From contig NZ_LKEH01000026.1 of assembly GCF_001642795.1 (NCBI RefSeq), positions 363,268 through 427,267 on the forward strand: a DNA stretch of 64,000 nucleotides. Direction: 5' to 3'. The DNA comes from Pseudomonas viridiflava. GTDB lineage: Bacteria; Pseudomonadota; Gammaproteobacteria; Pseudomonadales; Pseudomonadaceae. Under the pieces are notes generated by a model, which was not told where the DNA came from, did not search any database, and saw nothing but the letters and a program-made list of their open reading frames with translations. The translations under genes were made by a program, and so were the position numbers. Positions 59,147-64,000 of this stretch are shown in pieces (positions within the stretch are counted from its first letter, which is position 1; every line of letters begins with the position of its first letter).

Positions 59147-61792
59147 ATGCAAGACCTCGATCCCGTCGAAACCCAGGAATGGCTGGACGCCCTGGAATCG
59201 GTTCTCGACAAAGAAGGCGAAGACCGTGCTCATTACCTGATGACCCGTCTGGGCGAACTCGCCACCCGCAGTGGTTCGCAGCTGCCTTACGCCATCACCA
59301 CGCCTTACCGCAACACGATTCCTGTCACCCACGAAGCACGCATGCCTGGCGACCTGTTCATGGAACGCCGCATTCGCTCGCTGGTGCGCTGGAACGCGTT
59401 GGCCATGGTTGTCAAAACCAACCTGAACGACCCGGATCTGGGCGGTCACATTTCGAGCTTCGCCTCCAGTGCCACGCTGTATGACATCGGCTTCAACTAC
59501 TTCTTCCAGGCCCCGACCGACGAACACGGCGGCGACCTGATCTACTTCCAGGGTCACGCATCGCCAGGCGTCTACGCCCGTGCGTTCATGGAAGGCCGCA
59601 TCACCGAAGAGCAGATGAACAATTTCCGTCAGGAAGTCGACGGCAATGGCCTTTCGTCTTACCCACACCCGTGGCTGATGAAAGATTTCTGGCAGTTCCC
59701 GACTGTATCCATGGGCCTTGGCCCGATCCAGGCGATCTACCAGGCACGCTTCATGAAGTACCTGGAACACCGCGGCTTCATCCCGGAAGGCAAGCAGAAA
59801 GTCTGGTGCTTCCTGGGCGACGGCGAGACCGACGAGCCGGAATCCCTGGGCGCCATCGCCCTGGCCGGTCGCGAGAAGCTGGACAACCTGATCTTCGTCG
59901 TGAACTGCAACCTGCAGCGTCTGGACGGTCCGGTTCGCGGCAACGCCAAGATCATCCAGGAACTGGAAGGCGTGTTCCGTGGTGCTCAGTGGAACGTCAC
60001 CAAAGTCATCTGGGGCCGTTTCTGGGACCCACTGCTGGCCAAGGACGTCGACGGCATCCTGCAACGTCGTATGGACGAAGTCATCGACGGCGAATACCAG
60101 AACTACAAGGCCAAGGACGGCGCGTTCGTCCGTGAGCACTTCTTCAACTCGCCTGAACTCAAGGCGATGGTTGCCGATCTGTCCGACGACGAGATCTGGA
60201 AACTCAATCGTGGTGGTCACGACCCGTACAAGGTCTACGCGGCCTATCACGAAGCCGTCAACCACAAGGGTCAACCGACCGTGGTTCTGGCCAAGACCAT
60301 CAAGGGTTATGGCACCGGCGCCGGTGAAGCGAAAAACACCGCGCACAACACCAAGAAGGTCGATGTCGACAGCCTGCGTCACTTCCGTGACCGTTTCGAC
60401 ATCCCGGTCAAGGACTCCGAACTCGAAGCCCTGCCGTTCTACAAGCCGGAAGAAGGCAGCGCCGAAGCCCGTTACCTGAGCGAGCGCCGTGCCGCACTGG
60501 GCGGTTTCGTGCCACAGCGTCGCGCACAGAGCTTCAACCTGCCGACGCCGCCGCTGGAAACCCTCAAGGCCATCCTTGACGGTTCGGGCGACCGCGAAAT
60601 CTCCACCACCATGGCGTTCGTGCGCATCCTGACCCAACTGGTCAAGGACAAGGAAATCGGCCAGCGCATCGTGCCGATCATCCCGGACGAAGCCCGTACC
60701 TTCGGTATGGAAGGCATGTTCCGCCAGCTGGGCATCTACTCCTCCGTCGGCCAGCTCTACGAGCCAGTCGATAAAGAGCAGGTGATGTTCTACCGCGAGG
60801 ACAAGAAGGGTCAGATCCTCGAGGAAGGCATCAACGAAGCGGGCGCCATGTCCTCCTTCATCGCGGCGGGTACTTCGTACAGCAGCCATAACCAGCCGAT
60901 GATTCCGTTCTACATCTTCTACTCGATGTTCGGTTTCCAGCGTATCGGCGACCTGGCCTGGGCCGCTGGCGACAGCCGCACCCGTGGCTTCCTGGTCGGC
61001 GGCACCGCCGGTCGTACCACGCTGAACGGCGAAGGCCTGCAGCACGAAGACGGTCACAGCCACATCCTGGCGTCGACCATCCCGAACTGCCGCACCTTCG
61101 ACCCGACCTACGGTTACGAGCTGGCTGTCATCATTCGTGAAGGCATGCGCCTGATGTTCGAAGAACAGCAGGACGTTTTCTACTACCTGACCGTGATGAA
61201 CGAGTCCTACACCCAGCCAGCCATGCCGGCCGGCGTGGAAGACGGCATCATCAAGGGCATGTACCTGCTCGAAGAAGACACCAAGGAAGCGGCGCACCAC
61301 GTCCAGTTGCTGGGCTCGGGCACCATCCTGCGTGAAGTTCGCGAAGCGGCGAAGATCCTGCGTGACGAGTTCAACATCGGCGCTGACGTCTGGAGCGTAA
61401 CCAGCTTCAACGAACTGCGTCGCGACGGTCTGGCGGTAGAGCGCAACAACCGCCTGCATCCGGGCCAGAAGCCTGAGCTGAGCTACGTCGAGCAGTGCCT
61501 GAACGGTCGCAAGGGTCCGGTCATCGCATCGACCGACTACATGAAGCTGTTCGCTGACCAGATTCGTCAGTGGGTTCCAACCAAGGAATACAAAGTACTG
61601 GGCACCGACGGTTTCGGCCGTAGCGACAGCCGCAAGAAGCTGCGTCACTTCTTTGAAGTCGACCGTCACTTCGTTGTGCTGGCAGCCCTGGAAGCCTTGG
61701 CTGATCGCGGCGATATCGAACCTAAAGTCGTGGCTGAAGCCATTGCAAAGTTCGGCATCGATCCAGAAAAACGCAATCCACTGGACTGCTAA
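59147..61792 (+). CDS. aceE: Pyruvate dehydrogenase E1 component (homodimeric type)
   Basis: Thiamine-diphosphate enzyme that decarboxylates pyruvate and reductively acetylates the lipoyl group of AceF. The product has 881 residues, the normal size. The ThDP motif begins GDGETDEPES and ends near VVNCNLQRLDGPV. The central domain carries FIAAGTSYSSHNQPMIPFY. GGAG precedes the ATG by 8 bases. Thiamine from thiC is its cofactor source. The aceF gene follows after 142 bp. Confidence 0.97.
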   Translation: MQDLDPVETQEWLDALESVLDKEGEDRAHYLMTRLGELATRSGSQLPYAITTPYRNTIPVTHEARMPGDLFMERRIRSLVRWNALAMVVKTNLNDPDLGGHISSFASSATLYDIGFNYFFQAPTDEHGGDLIYFQGHASPGVYARAFMEGRITEEQMNNFRQEVDGNGLSSYPHPWLMKDFWQFPTVSMGLGPIQAIYQARFMKYLEHRGFIPEGKQKVWCFLGDGETDEPESLGAIALAGREKLDNLIFVVNCNLQRLDGPVRGNAKIIQELEGVFRGAQWNVTKVIWGRFWDPLLAKDVDGILQRRMDEVIDGEYQNYKAKDGAFVREHFFNSPELKAMVADLSDDEIWKLNRGGHDPYKVYAAYHEAVNHKGQPTVVLAKTIKGYGTGAGEAKNTAHNTKKVDVDSLRHFRDRFDIPVKDSELEALPFYKPEEGSAEARYLSERRAALGGFVPQRRAQSFNLPTPPLETLKAILDGSGDREISTTMAFVRILTQLVKDKEIGQRIVPIIPDEARTFGMEGMFRQLGIYSSVGQLYEPVDKEQVMFYREDKKGQILEEGINEAGAMSSFIAAGTSYSSHNQPMIPFYIFYSMFGFQRIGDLAWAAGDSRTRGFLVGGTAGRTTLNGEGLQHEDGHSHILASTIPNCRTFDPTYGYELAVIIREGMRLMFEEQQDVFYYLTVMNESYTQPAMPAGVEDGIIKGMYLLEEDTKEAAHHVQLLGSGTILREVREAAKILRDEFNIGADVWSVTSFNELRRDGLAVERNNRLHPGQKPELSYVEQCLNGRKGPVIASTDYMKLFADQIRQWVPTKEYKVLGTDGFGRSDSRKKLRHFFEVDRHFVVLAALEALADRGDIEPKVVAEAIAKFGIDPEKRNPLDC

Positions 61793-61934
61793 GAGTCTGC
61801 TTCGAGAGCGCTGATCAGGGCGTGAACAGCCGAAGATGCGGAATTTACCTCGCGTAAATGAGCATCCAAGGCTGTTTTGCTGTAACTGAACCAGCGTATT
61901 CGTGAGTGAACAGGTTCTCCCAAGGAGATACAGA

Positions 61935-63569
61935 GTGAGTGAGCTAATTCGCGTACCCGACATCGGCAACGGTGAAGGTGAAGTCATTGAATTGATGGTC
62001 AAGGTCGGTGATCGCATCGAAGCTGACCAGAGCGTTCTGACGCTTGAGTCCGACAAGGCAAGCATGGAAATCCCGGCGCCCAAGGCGGGCGTGATTAAGG
62101 CCATGAAGGTCAAGCTGGGCGACCGCCTGAAAGAAGGCGACGAGTTGTTCGAGCTGGAAATCGAAGGCGAAGCGGCTGCCGCGCCGGCCGACGCCGCACC
62201 TGCTGCAGCTCCGGCTGCTGCCGAGAAACCTGCTGAAGCTGCACCGGCTCCCGCCGCAGCACCAGCGCCTGCCGCTGCCGCTTCGGTACAGGACATCCAC
62301 GTGCCGGACATCGGCTCGTCGGGCAAGGCCAAGATCATCGAACTGATGGTCAAGGTCGGCGACAGCATCCAGGCCGATCAATCGCTGATCACCCTGGAAT
62401 CCGATAAAGCCAGCATGGAGATTCCTTCTCCAGCCGCGGGCGTTGTCGAAAGCATCGAAGTCAAACTGGACCAGGAAGTCGGCACCGGCGACCTGATCCT
62501 CAAGCTGAAAGTCGAAGGCGCAGCCCCTGCCGCCGCTCCTGCTCCGGCAGCCAGCGCACCGGCGGCCGCACCGGCCAAGACTGAAGCCGCACCGGCTCCG
62601 GCCGCAGCACCTGCTCCCAAGGCAGAAGCCGCGCCTGCACCGGCCAAAGACGGCGCCAAGGTCCATGCAGGCCCGGCGGTTCGTCAACTGGCCCGCGAAT
62701 TCGGCGTCGAGCTGAACGCCGTCAGCGCCACCGGCCCACACGGCCGCGTGCTGAAGGAAGACGTTCAGGCTTACGTCAAGGCCATGATGCAAAAGGCCAA
62801 GGACGCACCAGCCGGCGGCGCAAGCGGCGGCATGGGCATCCAGCCGATCCCGGAAGTCGATTTCAGCCGTTTCGGCGAAATCGAAGAAGTGCCGATGACT
62901 CGCCTGATGCAACTGGGCGCAACCGGTCTGCACCGCAGCTGGCTGAACATCCCGCACGTCACGCAATTCGACCAGGCCGACATCACCGAACTGGAAGCTT
63001 TCCGCGTCGCGCAAAAAGGCGCTGCCGAGAAGGCGGGCGTCAAGCTGACCGTTCTGCCTCTGCTGCTCAAGTCCTGCGCCCACCTGCTCAAGGAGCTGCC
63101 GGACTTCAACGCCTCGCTGGCACCAAGCGGCAAGGCTGTGATCCGCAAGAAGTACGTGCACATCGGTTTCGCCGTGGACACCCCGGACGGCCTGCTGGTC
63201 CCGGTCATCCGCGACGTCGACCAGAAGAGCCTGCTGCAACTGGCTGCCGAAGCCGCTGCACTGGCCGAGAAAGCACGCACCAAGAAGCTGACCGCCAACG
63301 ACATGCAGGGCGCCTGCTTCACCATCTCCAGCCTCGGTCACATTGGCGGCACTGGCTTCACGCCAATCGTCAACGCGCCGGAAGTGGCGATCCTGGGTGT
63401 TTCCAAGGCTACTATCCAGCCTGTCTGGGACGGCAAAGCCTTCCAGCCAAAGCTGATGCTGCCTCTGTCGCTGTCCTACGATCACCGCGTGATCAACGGC
63501 GCGGCCGCTGCCCGCTTCACCAAGCGCTTGAGCGAATTGCTGGCGGACATCCGCACAATCCTGCTGTAA
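61935..63569 (+). CDS. aceF: Dihydrolipoyl acetyltransferase (E2 of pyruvate dehydrogenase)
   Basis: Core of the pyruvate dehydrogenase complex, 544 residues. It has two lipoyl domains with ESDKASMEIP (lipoylated Lys41 and Lys158), each followed by an Ala/Pro-rich swinging linker, a peripheral-subunit binding domain (about 235-275, VRQLAREFGVELNAVSATGP), and the catalytic domain with SYDHRVING. The start is GTG at 61935 with AAGGAG at 8 bases. Two lipoyl domains rather than three is usual for Pseudomonas. Confidence 0.96.
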   Translation: MSELIRVPDIGNGEGEVIELMVKVGDRIEADQSVLTLESDKASMEIPAPKAGVIKAMKVKLGDRLKEGDELFELEIEGEAAAAPADAAPAAAPAAAEKPAEAAPAPAAAPAPAAAASVQDIHVPDIGSSGKAKIIELMVKVGDSIQADQSLITLESDKASMEIPSPAAGVVESIEVKLDQEVGTGDLILKLKVEGAAPAAAPAPAASAPAAAPAKTEAAPAPAAAPAPKAEAAPAPAKDGAKVHAGPAVRQLAREFGVELNAVSATGPHGRVLKEDVQAYVKAMMQKAKDAPAGGASGGMGIQPIPEVDFSRFGEIEEVPMTRLMQLGATGLHRSWLNIPHVTQFDQADITELEAFRVAQKGAAEKAGVKLTVLPLLLKSCAHLLKELPDFNASLAPSGKAVIRKKYVHIGFAVDTPDGLLVPVIRDVDQKSLLQLAAEAAALAEKARTKKLTANDMQGACFTISSLGHIGGTGFTPIVNAPEVAILGVSKATIQPVWDGKAFQPKLMLPLSLSYDHRVINGAAAARFTKRLSELLADIRTILL

Positions 63570-63638
63570 GCCCGAGCAGGCCCGCCTGACAGCGGGCCCT
63601 GCCGCACGTGTTTACGAGCTGCCACGCTCGAACCTCAA

Positions 63639-63664
63639 CCCCGCCTTCAAGCGGGGCTTTTTTT
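63639..63664 (+). terminator. Intrinsic terminator of aceEF
   Basis: CCCCGC and GCGGGG (63639-63644, 63651-63656) enclose a 6-base loop and are followed by C and seven Ts. A second hairpin (7-bp stem, 63579-63598) lies just after the stop codon. Confidence 0.9.
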
Positions 63665-63806
63665 GCCTGCAGATTGGTTGTCACCGGTGACATGCGACGG
63701 TTGTTGTGCACAATCGCGCCCATGCTCTGCGCGCATCGTTATACACAAGTCTGTAGGACGCGCGAAACGGGGCGAAAAAGGAAAGTGTCTGGCTGAATGC
63801 ATACCT

Positions 63807-63893
63807 TGTGGGAGGCGGCTTGCCGGCGATGGCGTCAGTTCAGTCACTGATAGGTCGCTTCAGAAAAGCATCGCCGGCAAGCCGCCTCCCACA
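63807..63893. repeat. REP-type inverted pair, 25-bp perfect arms
   Basis: Bases 63807-63831 and 63869-63893 are exact inverted repeats (outer word GTGGGAGGCGGCTTGCCGGC) with a 37-bp loop. This is the common Pseudomonas REP doublet. It is a different family from the GCGGAGCGTCC repeats. Confidence 0.8.
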
Positions 63894-63944
63894 GTCCGTA
63901 GTTGCAGCAAGACTTGGGTATAACTCGGAGGCGTGCTTGAGATC

Positions 63945-64000
63945 ACGCTGATCGTTCCTACGCTCCGCGTGGGAATGCCGCTCAGGACGCTCCGCGTCCG
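63945..64000. repeat. REP-like repeat at window end
   Basis: Contains CTACGCTCCGCGTGGGAATG and GCTCAGGACGCTCCGCGTCC, the same family as at 21042 and 24955, cut by the window edge. Confidence 0.7.

Noticed and set aside
59033..62368. Very long open frame (1,111 codons) on the minus strand opposite aceE and the start of aceF
   Set aside because: It is complementary to two well-supported genes in high-GC DNA. The Ala/Gly-rich and low-complexity product mirrors the aceF linkers, and it has no ribosome site or domain.
63807..63893. Possible CRISPR or attachment site
   Set aside because: Only one inverted pair with a single 37-bp spacer and the typical Pseudomonas REP word; no repeated spacers and no cas genes.

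Overview
The window is Pseudomonas chromosome, most likely from the Pseudomonas syringae group. The basis is the gene order, which from memory follows the P. aeruginosa PAO1 interval PA4956-PA5016 (rhdA, psd, fimW, serB, parC, parE, cpdA, nudF, cytX, thiC, tolC/opmH, waaA, hldE, msbA, waaL, the LPS-core cluster, glnE, aceE, aceF). GC-rich third codon positions and REP-like repeats at operon edges fit. No rRNA, tRNA, phage, insertion sequence or CRISPR array was seen. There are two clearly accessory insertions.

Layout. 1-6.7 kb: rhodanese (5' end cut by the window), phosphatidylserine decarboxylase, a PilZ protein (FimW-like), serB, and a divergent HAMP membrane protein ending in a cyclase-like domain. 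6.7-14.8 kb, minus strand: an outer-membrane lipoprotein, then topoisomerase IV (parC, parE) with a retropepsin-like protein, a phytase/esterase-like protein, YqiA and cpdA. 14.9-17.5 kb: an AT-richer operon of six small genes, three of them paralogues, resembling an orphan immunity array placed between two genes that are neighbours in P. aeruginosa. 17.7-26.4 kb: DUF1249, nudF, an RsiV-like lipoprotein, the thiamine genes cytX and thiC with a TPP riboswitch, tolC and waaA. 26.5-29.9 kb: an SMR transporter, then an FAD oxidoreductase/aldo-keto reductase pair and a Nudix-like protein.

29.9-55.7 kb is the envelope block: hldE makes ADP-heptose, waaA adds Kdo, waaC/waaF/waaG build the inner core, waaP/wapP/wapQ and two further kinase-fold proteins phosphorylate it (or once did), a carbamoyltransferase and several glycosyltransferases decorate it, waaL ligates O antigen, and msbA flips lipid A-core. 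This block is interrupted at 42.5-48.7 kb by a plus-strand gene for a toxin-like protein of about 2,030 residues. Its C terminus carries two copies of a TIKI/ChaN/EreA-like domain: the first has lost every candidate catalytic residue and the second keeps them.

55.8-64 kb: glnE diverges from aceE-aceF. The glnE-aceE gap holds two 13-bp palindromes, exact reverse complements of each other, 52 bp apart and matching the FadR-subfamily GntR operator pattern. The window closes with a terminator and REP-type repeats.
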